A DNA stretch of 64,000 nt from Thermoanaerobaculia bacterium (lineage in GTDB: Bacteria > Acidobacteriota > Thermoanaerobaculia > Multivoradales > JAIOJS01): NCBI GenBank assembly GCA_030429235.1, contig JAUIDB010000002.1, positions 1 to 64,000 of the forward strand, in the 5' to 3' direction. The position numbers were made by a program, and so were the translations under genes. The notes beneath the pieces were generated by a model that made no database searches, was not told the origin of the DNA, and saw nothing but the letters and a program-made list of their open reading frames with translations. Below are positions 52,602 to 62,351 of the stretch, piece after piece (the first letter of the stretch is position 1; every line of letters begins with the position of its first letter).

Positions 52602-55540
52602 CGGAACAGCTTGAGAAAGAGGAGTTCGATTCCGAACCCGTCGTCGGGTCCGGCCACGGCCACCCCGGCGTCGACGCGCATCAGGGTTCCCCAGGGTCCG
52701 AGGAACCCGCCCGAGAGTCCCACCCCGGCGAGAAACTCCTGGTCCAGGCCGGTGGCATCGTTGCTGGCCAGCGCCATGTCGAGGAGACCCTCCAGACGGA
52801 ACACGTCGCCTACATTGAGTCCGTAGGACAGGTGGCCCAGGGCTGCCTCTTCGGCTCGCACCGAACTCGACTGGTAGCCGTGGATTCGAGTATCCGAGAA
52901 GGAGCCGAACTCGTAGCGGGTGAAACGGTCGAGGTTCTCACCGCCGACCCATGCGACTTCCGCTCCGATCTTCTGGAACTTCGGAAGGAACCAGTTTTTC
53001 GCCAGCTGTACCCGGTAGCGGTAGAACTGGTCGGTCTCGGGGTCGAACGACGCCACCTGGTCCGGGGTGCCCCAGGCATCCCATTCGTCCCGCTGGTTGT
53101 AGCTGCCGGCCAGCGTTAGTCGGTAGCCGTTGCGGCTGTACCGCCCGAGAAGCTCGACCGAGTGGATCAGGTGATCGCTGGGTAGGGTGAAATCGTCGGC
53201 CGTGTCGTCGGCTCGTGAGTAGTCGAGGCGGGTGATCTGATACTCGAACCCGAGGCGGAAGTGGCTTCCGATCGCCCGCCCGCCTTCGAACTCGATCGAG
53301 GCGGGTCGAAACTCGACATCCTGGCTAGGGGCCTCTTCGCCGTCGACGAAGGTCTCGTCGGTGAGGCCGATCCCCAGGGCGAAAGCGCCTACGCCGGCGT
53401 CGAATCGGCTTCCGAAGAGGCTCGGTTCCGAGATGCTGGCCTGGAGGAGGACACCCGCGAAGAAGACGTTGAGTTGGCGGCCACTGTCGCGGAAGTCCAG
53501 GTCCAGGTAATCGACGCCGGCGAGTGGCAGAGGAAAGTCCGCGGCGTCGTCGTAGAACACGCCGCCGACGAGGAAGAGCTTGCTGGTATCGAACTCCTCC
53601 TGGACCTCTCGTTCTCCCGACTCGCGGTTCTTGGTGAGGTAGCGAAGCCCCTGCTCGGTATCCCGCACCATGGTGACTTCGGAGTCGAGGACCTGGCGGC
53701 GCGCGGTCTCGAAGTCCTCGGCGTTGATGCGAAGTTCTCGGAAGTGCCCTTCGCGCTCTACGACCAGAGACTCGTTGAGGATGGTGAAGATCTGCTGACC
53801 CTCGGTGTGCAGCGGGAGCCAGAAGGCGTCGGGAGTCCACGGCTGTTCGGCGCCCTGAGCGTCGACCGGCCGGAAGTTGACCGTCTCTTCGTTGGACAGG
53901 ACGTCTCCGGTGAGTCCGAGTTGGACGGTGCGCATCCGGACCCGACCGAAGTGCTCGCGGTCGACCCATACCGTGCCCCGTTGGAGCTTGCGCTCAGTGG
54001 CTGCCGAATCTTCGCCGGGTTCGAAATCGATCACCCAACAGTCCCGCTCTCCCACCGGCTCGGTACCTCGGAGTCGGTAGCGGAACTCTGGCGTGAAGTG
54101 GATCTCCAGCGGCGCGGCGGCCGCCTTCTCGGGCTGCAGAATGGGGATCTCCGGCAGCCGGTCCCGTTTCCAACGGACGCCGTTGATGAAGAGGTCGCGC
54201 CAAGCCCAGTCGAAGCCGACGTCTCGGCGATAGAAGTAGGGTCCCTCGTACGCCACCTCCAACGCCCCTTCGCCGCCGGCTTGAAACCTCAGGTGGTTGG
54301 TGTGGATTGCCTGGTAGTGCTTCAGGCGTCGGTTCTGTGCGTCTTCGAAGGCCTGGAGGCGCCGCAGGATCTCTTCGACCGGAACGACCTTGTCGCCGCT
54401 CACGTCGACCTGCTCCGCCAGACCTTCGAGTTCCTCGACCGAAGGTCGCTCGAGGCTCAAGACGGAGATCGGAGCACTGTCGTCGAGCCGTACCCCGAGG
54501 CGACCGGTCTCGCGCGTCAGGCCGAACAGGCTGCTACGGGTTCCGGTGGTCAGGTCGAAGGACTCGGGATTCCGCAAAGTCGGATCCGCGAACCAGAGTT
54601 GGGCCGGCTCGGTGGTTTCGGACCGCACCACGACGCGGGCCTGCAGGTCCTCACCCCGCACGAAGGACCACGCCTCGACGCCGGATCCGGTCGGCGACGA
54701 GGCTGCGTCGTACGACAGGTCCCCCTGGAATTCGTTGGCGAGCACGATCAAGGGGGCCAGGGCCTCGGCCGTCGGCTGGGGCTGGTCGAACAGGGCGATA
54801 GAGATGCCAGCCGCGGCCTGGCGGGCGGCGACAGCCAATGCACCCGCGGGAGGATTCGGAGTCTCGAGGCCGACGGCGACGAGCGGCCGCCCGGGGTCGA
54901 GAGCAGCGAGTGCCGTGGCGAGAGGCTCCAAAGGCGGCGACCCCGGTGCGAGGACGATCCCGTCCAAGTAGGCGCCGCTGCCCAGCGCGTAGAAGGCATC
55001 GATCGCCTCGGCGTCTCGAGGTAACGGACGGGGCAGGATCCGTGCTCCGGGAGTTGCCCCCTGCAGGGCCACCGAGGCCTGCTTGAAGAGAAAGGCGTAG
55101 TCCTCCTCCTGGCTCTCCGCTCGAGATCCGTCGATGGGGAGCCAGCGAACGTCGAAGTGTCGCAAAGAAGGATTCGCTCGCGCGAACTCGGTCGCGGCTG
55201 CGAGCTCTGCTTCCAAAGCGGTGATGTTCTCCAGGAGCGGGGGCGGGGTGTGGAAGGCGACGCTCAGCCAGGGCGTGGCGCCGGTCGCATCCAGGGCGGC
55301 CACGGACCCAGCATCGGCCGCCAGTTTCGTGGCATCGCGTTCCCATCGCACGTAGAAGCGGGCATCGCCCGCGAGGGCCGGCGCCCGGTGCAGAAGCTCG
55401 GCTACCCGTCCGGGATCGTCGACCGTCCAACCGGCGCATGGCGTACAGGGAGGACGACCACCGGTCGCACTCAGCGGAGCCGAGAGAGCCGCAGCGAGCA
55501 GGGAGAGGAGGAGGAGGGAGTGGAGGGTAGGCCGCTTCAT
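52598..55540 (-). CDS. Large outer-membrane protein with N-terminal periplasmic domains, 980 aa
   Basis: A signal peptide (MKRPTLHSLLLLSLLAAALSAPLSA) is followed by about 330 residues of an alpha/beta region containing LSVAFHTPPPLLENITALEA and VWVDREHFGRVRMRTVQLG further along. Residues about 440-640 resemble an outer-membrane lipoprotein-sorting (LolA-like) beta half-barrel (ERDCWVIDFEPGED). The C-terminal 330 residues alternate aromatic strands (LGRYSRNGYRLTLAGSYNQ; YRYRVQLAKNWFLPKF) and end FGIELLFLKLFR, a beta-barrel. No exact family is recognised; similar proteins are common in Acidobacteria. The ATG at 55540 is set by the signal peptide; the Smr gene overlaps its stop. Confidence 0.75.
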   Translation of the reverse strand: MKRPTLHSLLLLSLLAAALSAPLSATGGRPPCTPCAGWTVDDPGRVAELLHRAPALAGDARFYVRWERDATKLAADAGSVAALDATGATPWLSVAFHTPPPLLENITALEAELAAATEFARANPSLRHFDVRWLPIDGSRAESQEEDYAFLFKQASVALQGATPGARILPRPLPRDAEAIDAFYALGSGAYLDGIVLAPGSPPLEPLATALAALDPGRPLVAVGLETPNPPAGALAVAARQAAAGISIALFDQPQPTAEALAPLIVLANEFQGDLSYDAASSPTGSGVEAWSFVRGEDLQARVVVRSETTEPAQLWFADPTLRNPESFDLTTGTRSSLFGLTRETGRLGVRLDDSAPISVLSLERPSVEELEGLAEQVDVSGDKVVPVEEILRRLQAFEDAQNRRLKHYQAIHTNHLRFQAGGEGALEVAYEGPYFYRRDVGFDWAWRDLFINGVRWKRDRLPEIPILQPEKAAAAPLEIHFTPEFRYRLRGTEPVGERDCWVIDFEPGEDSAATERKLQRGTVWVDREHFGRVRMRTVQLGLTGDVLSNEETVNFRPVDAQGAEQPWTPDAFWLPLHTEGQQIFTILNESLVVEREGHFRELRINAEDFETARRQVLDSEVTMVRDTEQGLRYLTKNRESGEREVQEEFDTSKLFLVGGVFYDDAADFPLPLAGVDYLDLDFRDSGRQLNVFFAGVLLQASISEPSLFGSRFDAGVGAFALGIGLTDETFVDGEEAPSQDVEFRPASIEFEGGRAIGSHFRLGFEYQITRLDYSRADDTADDFTLPSDHLIHSVELLGRYSRNGYRLTLAGSYNQRDEWDAWGTPDQVASFDPETDQFYRYRVQLAKNWFLPKFQKIGAEVAWVGGENLDRFTRYEFGSFSDTRIHGYQSSSVRAEEAALGHLSYGLNVGDVFRLEGLLDMALASNDATGLDQEFLAGVGLSGGFLGPWGTLMRVDAGVAVAGPDDGFGIELLFLKLFR

Positions 55541-55639
55541 GGCGCCAAGAATAGCTGTCCTTCTCGGTCGATTGCCATCTCGTCGTGGCCGCGGAGGTAG
55601 GAGCCACGGTGGGGTCACGGCTGCTATCATCCAGACGGT

Positions 55640-56737
55640 ATGGAATTCTCGGGTCGACTCGCATCGGTTCCTCTTTCGGACCTGCTTCAGTGGGCGAGTC
55701 ACGACCGGCGCACGGGCTGTCTAGTGGTTCGCACCACGCACCGCCAGAAGCGGGTCTTCTTTCAGCGCGGAGAGATCGTGGGCTGCTATTCCGACGACCC
55801 GGCCGAGTACTTCGGCCAGTTTCTCCTGCTCGAGGGCTACATGGACGCCGACGGAGTCATGTCGGCGTTGACCTGGTGTCGGGAGAATCGGAAACGGCTG
55901 GGGGCAGCGCTGGTCGAGTTGGGCATGCTGACGGCCGATACCGTGCAGACGGCCCTGCGGCGGCAGATCGAGGACACGGTGTGCGACCTTTTCCTCTGGC
56001 AGCACGGCGTGTTCTTCTTCGAGCACAGCATCCCGGGCGAGGAGGAACTGCTTCCTGAACCGGTCAGCACCATGGGTCTGATGATGGAGGGCAGCCGCTG
56101 GATCGACGAGCACGACCGGATCCGACGGGTGTTCGTGCACGACAACATCGTGTTCCGGCGGGGAAGCCAGTGGCCCGGCCAGGACCTGACCGTACGGCAA
56201 GAGCGCCTGCTCGAGCTGTTCCAGGAAGGCATGACCCTGGCAGACAGCTATGCCGCTACCAAGGGTTCGAAGTTCCGATTCCTCGAGGCGCTCTTCGCGC
56301 TGACGATCCGCGAGGTTCTCGATATCGATCGCGTCGGAGACGAGATCCACGGTCGAACCAGCACCGAGATTCGGATCCTCGATCTTCTGATGGAACAGGC
56401 GGCGGAAGAGGAGGTGCTTTTCTCGGGCCGGCACCTGTCACTACCTCTCCAGGCCTTCGACCGTTTCTACCCGGTCTGGCTCGAGGTCGAGAGCGAGTTG
56501 AGCGAGATGAGTCCCGAGGCTCTCCAGCTCTGTCGACGGATGGATGGCTCGAACTCGATCCACACCCTCGTCATCTCCGCCGGTCGCCAGCGTGAGGAGC
56601 GCATGGAGACGGTGTTGGTCGAACTGCGCAAGGGCAACCTCGTGCTGCTGCCGAGACCGCTCGACGAGATGACCTCGATGCGCGACCAGAAGCGGGGCGC
56701 CTGGTTGCGCCGTCTCTTTCAGCCCGTACGGGGTTAG
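55640..56737 (+). CDS. DUF4388 (PatA-N-like) regulator protein
   Basis: The 365-aa protein begins MEFSGRLASVPLSDLLQWAS and LVVRTTHRQKRVFFQRGEIVGC, the DUF4388/PatA N-terminal signature (residues 1-55). The rest is soluble and mostly helical with a central region TADTVQTALRRQIEDTVCDLF near 110. These proteins often act in signalling linked to gliding or development. It is divergent from the outer membrane gene. Its TAG at 56735-56737 overlaps the TAA of the convergent gene by sharing TTAG. Confidence 0.85.
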   Translation: MEFSGRLASVPLSDLLQWASHDRRTGCLVVRTTHRQKRVFFQRGEIVGCYSDDPAEYFGQFLLLEGYMDADGVMSALTWCRENRKRLGAALVELGMLTADTVQTALRRQIEDTVCDLFLWQHGVFFFEHSIPGEEELLPEPVSTMGLMMEGSRWIDEHDRIRRVFVHDNIVFRRGSQWPGQDLTVRQERLLELFQEGMTLADSYAATKGSKFRFLEALFALTIREVLDIDRVGDEIHGRTSTEIRILDLLMEQAAEEEVLFSGRHLSLPLQAFDRFYPVWLEVESELSEMSPEALQLCRRMDGSNSIHTLVISAGRQREERMETVLVELRKGNLVLLPRPLDEMTSMRDQKRGAWLRRLFQPVRG

Positions 56738-58323
56738 TTCCCCGAGGTCGCGGCCGGCTCGGCGGTGTCGAGTCTCCAGCTCTGGAAGCCGGTGAGCACC
56801 GCTCGGTCGGTGTAGGGGTTGACGCCGGGAAGGGGCTGCAGTTCCAGGCGCACGAGCCAGACCTCCGGACGGTCGGCTTGGGCGATGAGCTGAGGGCGGA
56901 CGGCCGGCAGGTCGCGAAGGTAGATTCGATCTCCGGCGAAGGGGTCGAGCGCGTTCTCCAGCAGGATCGAGCCGAAGGCGGCGCGGTCACCGCCGAGGAG
57001 CACGACGGCTCGTGGCCCCACGCCGGCCGCATCGATACGGCGGAGCAGCTCTCCCGATTGTCCGTGGTACCAGCTGAAGTGGTAGTCGACGAGGAGCGGG
57101 AGGCGCGTGGAGAGGGGGAGCACGAGCAGCACCGCCAGGCCCAGGGTTGCCACGACCGAGCGCCAAAGTCTGGGCAGGGGGCTCGCCACCAGCTGGTCGT
57201 ACAGCAGCGTCAAACCGCGAGCGGCGAGGAGTGCCATCGGTACCAGCGCCTCGAACGCAAAGCGGGGTCCACCGTGCGTGACGTCGCGGTAGTAGTAGAA
57301 CGAATACACCACCACGAGGGAGGCAGCGCTCACGGTGAGGAACAGATCGGCTCGGCGGTCCTGGCGGCGCCAGGCTGGGGCCAGCGGTGCCAGGATTCCG
57401 ATGAGAGGGAGAGTGAGGTCACCCCAGGGGAGCCCCCAGACCGAACCACCGAGTTGACCGACGAACCAGAGGAAGCGCCGGCTGACCAGTTCGCCGGCCT
57501 CACCCAGCCCAGCTGGCAGGGCGAAGGGGCGAAGCTCGGGGGCATAGATGGAGTATCCAGCCGTGAAGGCGCTGCCGAACGTATGGTGCTGGATCAGCAG
57601 CAGGCCGATCAGCGGTCCGGCCGAGCCGACGATCGCCCAACCCGCCAAGCGGGAGACCTTCGCTCGTCGCTCGGTAGAGGACAAAGCTGACAGGCCGTAG
57701 ATCAACACCACGGGGATCAGCATGGCGGTAGCAGTGAGCGGACGGGTCGAGAAGGCCGCGGCGGCCAGCAAGCCACTGGCAAGCCCAGCCCTTCGCGAAT
57801 TGGTCTGGTGCGCTCGGGCCCAGAACACGGCGCACCAGGTGAGCAGGGCGAGGGTCGGAGTGTGGGCCATGAAACCCGCACTCATGAACAGCGCGAACGG
57901 AGAGACGCCGAGGAGCGCGGCGGCCAACAGGCCAGTTCGGTGGTCGAACAGGAGAACGCCGAGCCGGAAGGCTCCCACGATCGCCACGGCCAGGAGCAGG
58001 GGTGTGATCCAGACCGTGGAGCCGACCAGCCAGCCGATCGACAACATCAGCGGCCAGCCTGGTGGGTACATCGAACACCAGAGACCCGGTTGCAGAATGA
58101 TGTTCTCGACTCCGAAGGCCGCCGGCCAGGGCGGGGGCGCGAGCTTCAGTTTGCCGGCGGCGAAGATCTTCCCCTGCAAGCTGTACGAAATGCCGTCGGC
58201 GACGTGAGGGATGCCGTCGAGGACCCCCAGGGCCAGGGTGAGGCTCGCCAGTCCTGCCAGGAGCGCGACGAGGACCGCGGCTGCGGTGGCCTGGTCAGCG
58301 CGTCGGTTCGACTCAGGCGGCAC
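56734..58323 (-). CDS. GT39/ArnT-like multipass glycosyltransferase
   Basis: The 529-aa membrane protein has about 10 helices. Near the N-terminus is the loop GVLDGIPHVADGISYSLQGK, with the Asp-rich loop expected of GT-C enzymes, and later AFLFS-type helices such as GVSPFALFMSAGFMAH. The last 110 residues are extracytoplasmic. GT-C members transfer sugars from a polyprenyl lipid to protein or lipid A. The GTG at 58323 overlaps the end of nhaC by 11 nt; no ATG fits. The convergent DUF4388 gene shares its stop. Confidence 0.78.
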   Translation of the reverse strand: MPPESNRRADQATAAAVLVALLAGLASLTLALGVLDGIPHVADGISYSLQGKIFAAGKLKLAPPPWPAAFGVENIILQPGLWCSMYPPGWPLMLSIGWLVGSTVWITPLLLAVAIVGAFRLGVLLFDHRTGLLAAALLGVSPFALFMSAGFMAHTPTLALLTWCAVFWARAHQTNSRRAGLASGLLAAAAFSTRPLTATAMLIPVVLIYGLSALSSTERRAKVSRLAGWAIVGSAGPLIGLLLIQHHTFGSAFTAGYSIYAPELRPFALPAGLGEAGELVSRRFLWFVGQLGGSVWGLPWGDLTLPLIGILAPLAPAWRRQDRRADLFLTVSAASLVVVYSFYYYRDVTHGGPRFAFEALVPMALLAARGLTLLYDQLVASPLPRLWRSVVATLGLAVLLVLPLSTRLPLLVDYHFSWYHGQSGELLRRIDAAGVGPRAVVLLGGDRAAFGSILLENALDPFAGDRIYLRDLPAVRPQLIAQADRPEVWLVRLELQPLPGVNPYTDRAVLTGFQSWRLDTAEPAATSGN

Positions 58324-60238
58324 CGGGGTCGACTCGCTGGCCGAGCCAACGAACTCCCAGGAGAATCACTGCGGTTCCGATCAGCAGGGAGATCCACGGG
58401 GAAAGGCCGTACGCCGTGGGGACGTCTCCCACCAGCATGCCGAGGAACCCGAGCCCGAGCGCGTACGGCATCTGGGTCCGGACGTGGGCGATGTGGTCGC
58501 ATCCAGTAGCCAGGCTGCTCAGGATGGTGGTATCGGAAATCGGAGAACAGTGGTCTCCCCAGACGCTGCCCGCCAGGACCGAGGAGATGGCCCCGAGGAG
58601 TAGAGTGTGGTGGGTGGCGCTACCGATTCCGTGGCCGGCTTCGAGAGCCAGTCGGTGGACGACGGGTACGACCAGTGGAATCAAGATCGCCATGGTCGCC
58701 CAGGAGGTGCCGGTCGCAAAGGCGATGGCCGCGCCGAGTACGAAGACGATCATCGGCACGAGGAAGGGCGACAGGACGCTGCTCGTCACGTTGACGATGT
58801 AGTCGGCGGTGTGGAGCTCCGCGGTGACGGAACCCAGAGACCAGGCGAGGACCAGTACCGTCAAGGCGAGGAGCATCGACTTGAAGCCTTCGACCAACGC
58901 TTCCATGGTGGGCTTCAGTCCGATCTCGGATTGGGACGCGCAAAGCACCGAGGCGACCAGCAAGCCTGCTCCACTGGCCCAGATCAGGGCTGAGTAGCTG
59001 TCGGCGCCGGACAAGATCTCGCGCCATCGTGCGAATCCCTCGAGGCCGGGGTCGATGCCCCCCGAGCCGCTGAGATAGAGGCCGAGCAGGGTGATACCGA
59101 GGACCGTGGCGATCGGAAGCACGGCGTTGCGCGCTTTTGGAATCAGGCCGGAGGGCGGATCGAGGACGGGGTTCGAGAAGTCGGACAGCGGTACGTCCCC
59201 CTCGGCCAGGACCGCTCCGTCGTGCAGCGCTCGTCGTTCCGCCTTGAGCATCGGACCCAGGTCGCGGCCGAAGAAGCCGACCGCGAAGGTCATGACCAGG
59301 GCGAAGATCGGATAGAAGCGGTAGGGAATGGTCTCGACGAACACGAGGTACGGATTCAATTCGACACCGATTCCCACCAGGGCCGCGCCGATCAACCCAA
59401 CCTCGTAACCGACCCAGGTGGAGATCGGCACGAGACTGGCCACTGGCGCCGCCGTACTGTCGACGAGGTAGGCGAGCTTTTCGCGGCTGATCCGGAGTTT
59501 GTCGGTGATCGGCCGCATGGTCGGACCCACGATCAAGGTATTGGCGTAGTCGTCGAAGAACACGACCAGTCCCATGGCCCAGGTGGCGAGCTGACCTCGT
59601 CTCAGGTTGGTGGCGAACTGCGTCATTCGCGCCACGATTCCCAGCGTCCCGCCGCTCTTGGTGATCACCCCGACCATACCGCCGAGAAAGAGGGTGAAGA
59701 CCAGGATCGACGCGTGATCGCCGTCGGCGATGGCGTTGCGCACGAAATAGTCGGTGGTGCGACCGAATGCCGTGAAGGGGTTCCAGTGGAAGAGAATCAG
59801 TGCGCCGCTGAAGACCCCGAGGACGAGCGAGACGAGCACGTCCTTGAACAGCAGGGCCAGGCCGATCGCGAGCAGGGGAGGCACGATCGAGAGCCAGCCG
59901 GGGAGGGCCGTGACCTGGACCTGGGACGGGACGCCGCCCTCCGCTTGGTAGCTCAGCGTCGAGGTGCCACGCGCCGGCCGCAGTACTTCCAGTCGGATGG
60001 AGTTCTCACCCGGCTCGATCGAGACGGTCTGTGACTTCGCCCCCAGGGTGAACACGATGCTGGTGGTCGAGCCGTCGCCGTCGGGAGCGACCACTCGGAG
60101 CTTCAGTGGGGTCTTGGCGATCTGTACGCCGTCCTGGGTAACGTCGATCGGTGCGGAAGCTCGACCCAGGGCCGGAGCGGAACCGACCAGAGACAGGGCA
60201 GCCACGAGGACGATGAGGGTCAGCAGAGTCTTGCGCAC
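58313..60238 (-). CDS. NhaC-family Na+/H+ antiporter with N-terminal secreted domain
   Basis: The 641-aa protein has a signal peptide (VRKTLLTLIVLVAALSL, ending APALGRA) and about 90 residues of beta-rich periplasmic sequence (LRVVAPDGDGSTTSIVFTLG). It then carries about 13 transmembrane helices with the NhaC signature VVFFDDYANTLIVGPTMRP near residue 220 and SVWGDHCSPISDTTILSS near 570. The antiporter exchanges Na+ for H+ across the cytoplasmic membrane. An N-terminal exported domain is unusual for NhaC. The GTG at 60238 has GGAG 5-6 nt upstream. It follows recA by 76 bp, with a strong hairpin between. Confidence 0.88.
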   Translation of the reverse strand: MRKTLLTLIVLVAALSLVGSAPALGRASAPIDVTQDGVQIAKTPLKLRVVAPDGDGSTTSIVFTLGAKSQTVSIEPGENSIRLEVLRPARGTSTLSYQAEGGVPSQVQVTALPGWLSIVPPLLAIGLALLFKDVLVSLVLGVFSGALILFHWNPFTAFGRTTDYFVRNAIADGDHASILVFTLFLGGMVGVITKSGGTLGIVARMTQFATNLRRGQLATWAMGLVVFFDDYANTLIVGPTMRPITDKLRISREKLAYLVDSTAAPVASLVPISTWVGYEVGLIGAALVGIGVELNPYLVFVETIPYRFYPIFALVMTFAVGFFGRDLGPMLKAERRALHDGAVLAEGDVPLSDFSNPVLDPPSGLIPKARNAVLPIATVLGITLLGLYLSGSGGIDPGLEGFARWREILSGADSYSALIWASGAGLLVASVLCASQSEIGLKPTMEALVEGFKSMLLALTVLVLAWSLGSVTAELHTADYIVNVTSSVLSPFLVPMIVFVLGAAIAFATGTSWATMAILIPLVVPVVHRLALEAGHGIGSATHHTLLLGAISSVLAGSVWGDHCSPISDTTILSSLATGCDHIAHVRTQMPYALGLGFLGMLVGDVPTAYGLSPWISLLIGTAVILLGVRWLGQRVDPGAA

Positions 60239-60269
60239 TTGGGCTCCTGTCGTGGGAAGAGGGTCCGGT

Positions 60270-60298
60270 CCGGGAGAGCACGGGCAGTGCTCTCCCGG
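60270..60298. terminator. Strong hairpin between recA and the antiporter gene
   Basis: CCGGGAGAGCAC (60270-60281) and GTGCTCTCCCGG (60287-60298) form a perfect 12-bp stem with a 5-nt loop. There is no T-run on the minus strand, so termination after recA is possible but partial read-through is likely. Confidence 0.5.
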
Positions 60299-60314
60299 CT
60301 CGCGAGAGGGTCGG

Positions 60315-61352
60315 TCAGACCGGTGACTCGGCGATTTCGGGTTCGATGTCCTTGACGAGTCCCATCGCGATCCGGAGCTTCTTCTCCAACTCGTCGGCCA
60401 ACTCGGAGTTGTCACGCAGGAACTGCTTGGCGTTCTCGCGGCCCTGGCCCAGGCGGATCTCACCGCTCGAGAACCAGGCACCGCTCTTCTGCACGAGGTC
60501 GTGTTCGATTCCGAGATCGATGAGTTCTCCTACCCTCGAGATTCCCTCCTGGTAGTCGATGTCGAACTCGGCGATGCGGAACGGGGCGGCGACCTTGTTC
60601 TTGACCACCTTGACCTTCGCCCGGCTGCCGACCACGGTGTCGCGGTCCTTCAGGGTTCCGATCCGTCGGATGTCGAGCCGCACCGAACTGTAGAACTTGA
60701 GGGCGCGGCCGCCGGTCGTGGTCTCGGGGCTACCGAACATCACCCCGATCTTCTCTCGGATCTGGTTGATGAAGATCAAGCAGGTCTTCGATTTGGCGAC
60801 GATCGCGGTGAGCTTTCGCAGCGCTTGTGACATCAGCCGCGCTTGGAGGCCGACATGGGAGTCGCCCATCTCGCCCTCGAGTTCGGCCCGGGGCACCAGG
60901 GCGGCCACCGAGTCGATGACCACGACATCGAGGGCGTTGCTGCGGACCAGCATCTCCGCGATCTCCAACGCTTGCTCGCCGCTGTCGGGCTGCGAGACCA
61001 GAAGGTCGTCGAGACTGACGCCCAACTTCTGGGCGTACTCCGGATCGAGCGCGTGCTCGGCGTCGATGAAGGCGGCCACGCCTCCCGCCTGCTGGGCGCG
61101 TCCTACCACCGAAAGGGCCAGGGTCGTCTTTCCGGAAGACTCCGGCCCGTAGACCTCGACCACCCGGCCGCGTGGGACACCACCGATTCCGATGGCCGCG
61201 TCGACCGCGATCGAGCCTGTCGAAATCGCCGCGACCCCGAGCCCGTCCATCTTGCCGAGCCGCATGATTGCGCCCTTTCCGAACTGGCGTTCGATCTGTC
61301 CCAGGGCACTGTCGATCGCCTTCAGGCGCTCATCCTTCTTACCGTTGCTCAT
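60315..61352 (-). CDS. recA: Recombinase RecA
   Basis: The 345-aa protein binds single-stranded DNA, promotes strand exchange and triggers LexA-type self-cleavage. Walker [13 protein letters not shown] lies near residue 69, Walker [11 protein letters not shown] near 140, and the L2 loop [22 protein letters not shown] near 198 is fully standard. The N-terminal helix region ([16 protein letters not shown]) and the acidic C-terminus are present. AGGAG lies 7 nt before the ATG. I see no recognisable LexA box in the upstream region. Confidence 0.98.
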   Translation of the reverse strand: MSNGKKDERLKAIDSALGQIERQFGKGAIMRLGKMDGLGVAAISTGSIAVDAAIGIGGVPRGRVVEVYGPESSGKTTLALSVVGRAQQAGGVAAFIDAEHALDPEYAQKLGVSLDDLLVSQPDSGEQALEIAEMLVRSNALDVVVIDSVAALVPRAELEGEMGDSHVGLQARLMSQALRKLTAIVAKSKTCLIFINQIREKIGVMFGSPETTTGGRALKFYSSVRLDIRRIGTLKDRDTVVGSRAKVKVVKNKVAAPFRIAEFDIDYQEGISRVGELIDLGIEHDLVQKSGAWFSSGEIRLGQGRENAKQFLRDNSELADELEKKLRIAMGLVKDIEPEIAESPV

Positions 61353-61745
61353 CTATCGTCTCCTCGATCCACACCGTCATTGCGGCGGATCCTCATGTGT
61401 GGTTGCGTTGGTTCACCGGCCTCCCATCGAGGCTGAGGTCGGTGCTCCGAGTTTACTCCTTGCTGTGAGCCCGAGGGCACGGTGATTCACCGAACCTGCC
61501 TCTTGCCGGACACGTCGTACTCGTGACGTGGGCGGAGTTGCCCACTGTCCGCCGAGAGGTCCCTGGGAAGGGGACGAAACCGAAGGATCTAGCCACCGGT
61601 GGTAGGAAGTGGGGCAGATGGTACCGCGGCTCCCGCCTGCCCGCAACACGCGTCGGGCCTGGGGTTCTCTATAATCGAGCGCCTGAGGGACTCGTATCGA
61701 TCGCGAGTCGACACCGAATCTAGAATCTCGAATCGGAGGATCGTC
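61353..61745. other. Intergenic region between recA and the lipoprotein gene
   Basis: This 393-bp stretch between divergent genes contains no convincing gene. It holds the leader and presumed promoter of recA on the minus strand and, on the plus strand, a perfect TATAAT at 61670-61675 about 71 nt before the lipoprotein ATG. I saw no RNA gene, repeat or clear operator. Confidence 0.6.
61670..61675 (+). promoter_or_regulatory. -10 element of the lipoprotein/MoxR transcript
   Basis: A perfect TATAAT lies 71 nt upstream of the ATG at 61746. No good -35 sits at 16-18 nt, so it may need an activator or an alternative contact. Confidence 0.5.
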
Positions 61746-62309
61746 ATGACCGCACCCCGAAACTCGGTTACGTTGCGCGGAGTTCTCGTACTCCTGGTCG
61801 CGCTGGTTCTGGCCGCGGGATGCGCCCAGAAGACCCCGGAGCAGAAACTGATCGAACTCCGCTCGTACTACACGGCGGAGCTCAACAGCATCGTCACCCG
61901 CGCGCAGGAGGTGCCCTTGCCCGAGCCGATGGCCGAGGAAGAGGAAGCGGCGGCCGACGAGACCGACGAGTCCTCGGCCGAAGACGAGATGGGTATCGAG
62001 GAAGAGGAACTCCCCGTGGGGCCGCTGCTGTCGACGGTGCTCCTGGATGTCGTCGTGCGTCATGAGGCCAAAGAGAACCTGCCGGGCGTGACGCTCGACG
62101 TGACCCACGCCGATCCCGAAGGCAACGAAAAGGCGCACTATCGCTTCTGGGTGGACACCTCCAACCTGGTGCGCGGCCAGCACATTCAGATCACCCACCA
62201 GTTGGAGGACGTCGACTACGTCGAGGGCGATGGCTTCTTCGTGGAGGTGCGCAACCCGGTCCCGGAGGCTGAGCGCTCCGAGTACCGCGAGTTCGATCTC
62301 GATTCCTAG
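61746..62309 (+). CDS. Lipoprotein of unknown function, 187 aa
   Basis: The lipobox VLAAGCAQ lies near residue 26. A very acidic segment (EEEEAAADETDESSAEDE) follows at about residue 65 and the C-terminal half is a small beta-rich domain (LDVTHADPEGNEKAHYRFWVD, residues about 115-135). GGAGG precedes the ATG at 61746 by 6 nt. I recognise no family. It begins the transcript that leads into MoxR and DUF58. Confidence 0.75.
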   Translation: MTAPRNSVTLRGVLVLLVALVLAAGCAQKTPEQKLIELRSYYTAELNSIVTRAQEVPLPEPMAEEEEAAADETDESSAEDEMGIEEEELPVGPLLSTVLLDVVVRHEAKENLPGVTLDVTHADPEGNEKAHYRFWVDTSNLVRGQHIQITHQLEDVDYVEGDGFFVEVRNPVPEAERSEYREFDLDS

Positions 62310-62351
62310 GGTGCGACGCAACACCGCGTGGCCGTGGATCGTAGACCCAGC

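Noticed and set aside
61353-61745. A LexA/SOS operator upstream of recA
   Set aside because: No clear palindrome of a known LexA type was visible; acidobacterial LexA sites are not known well enough to call.
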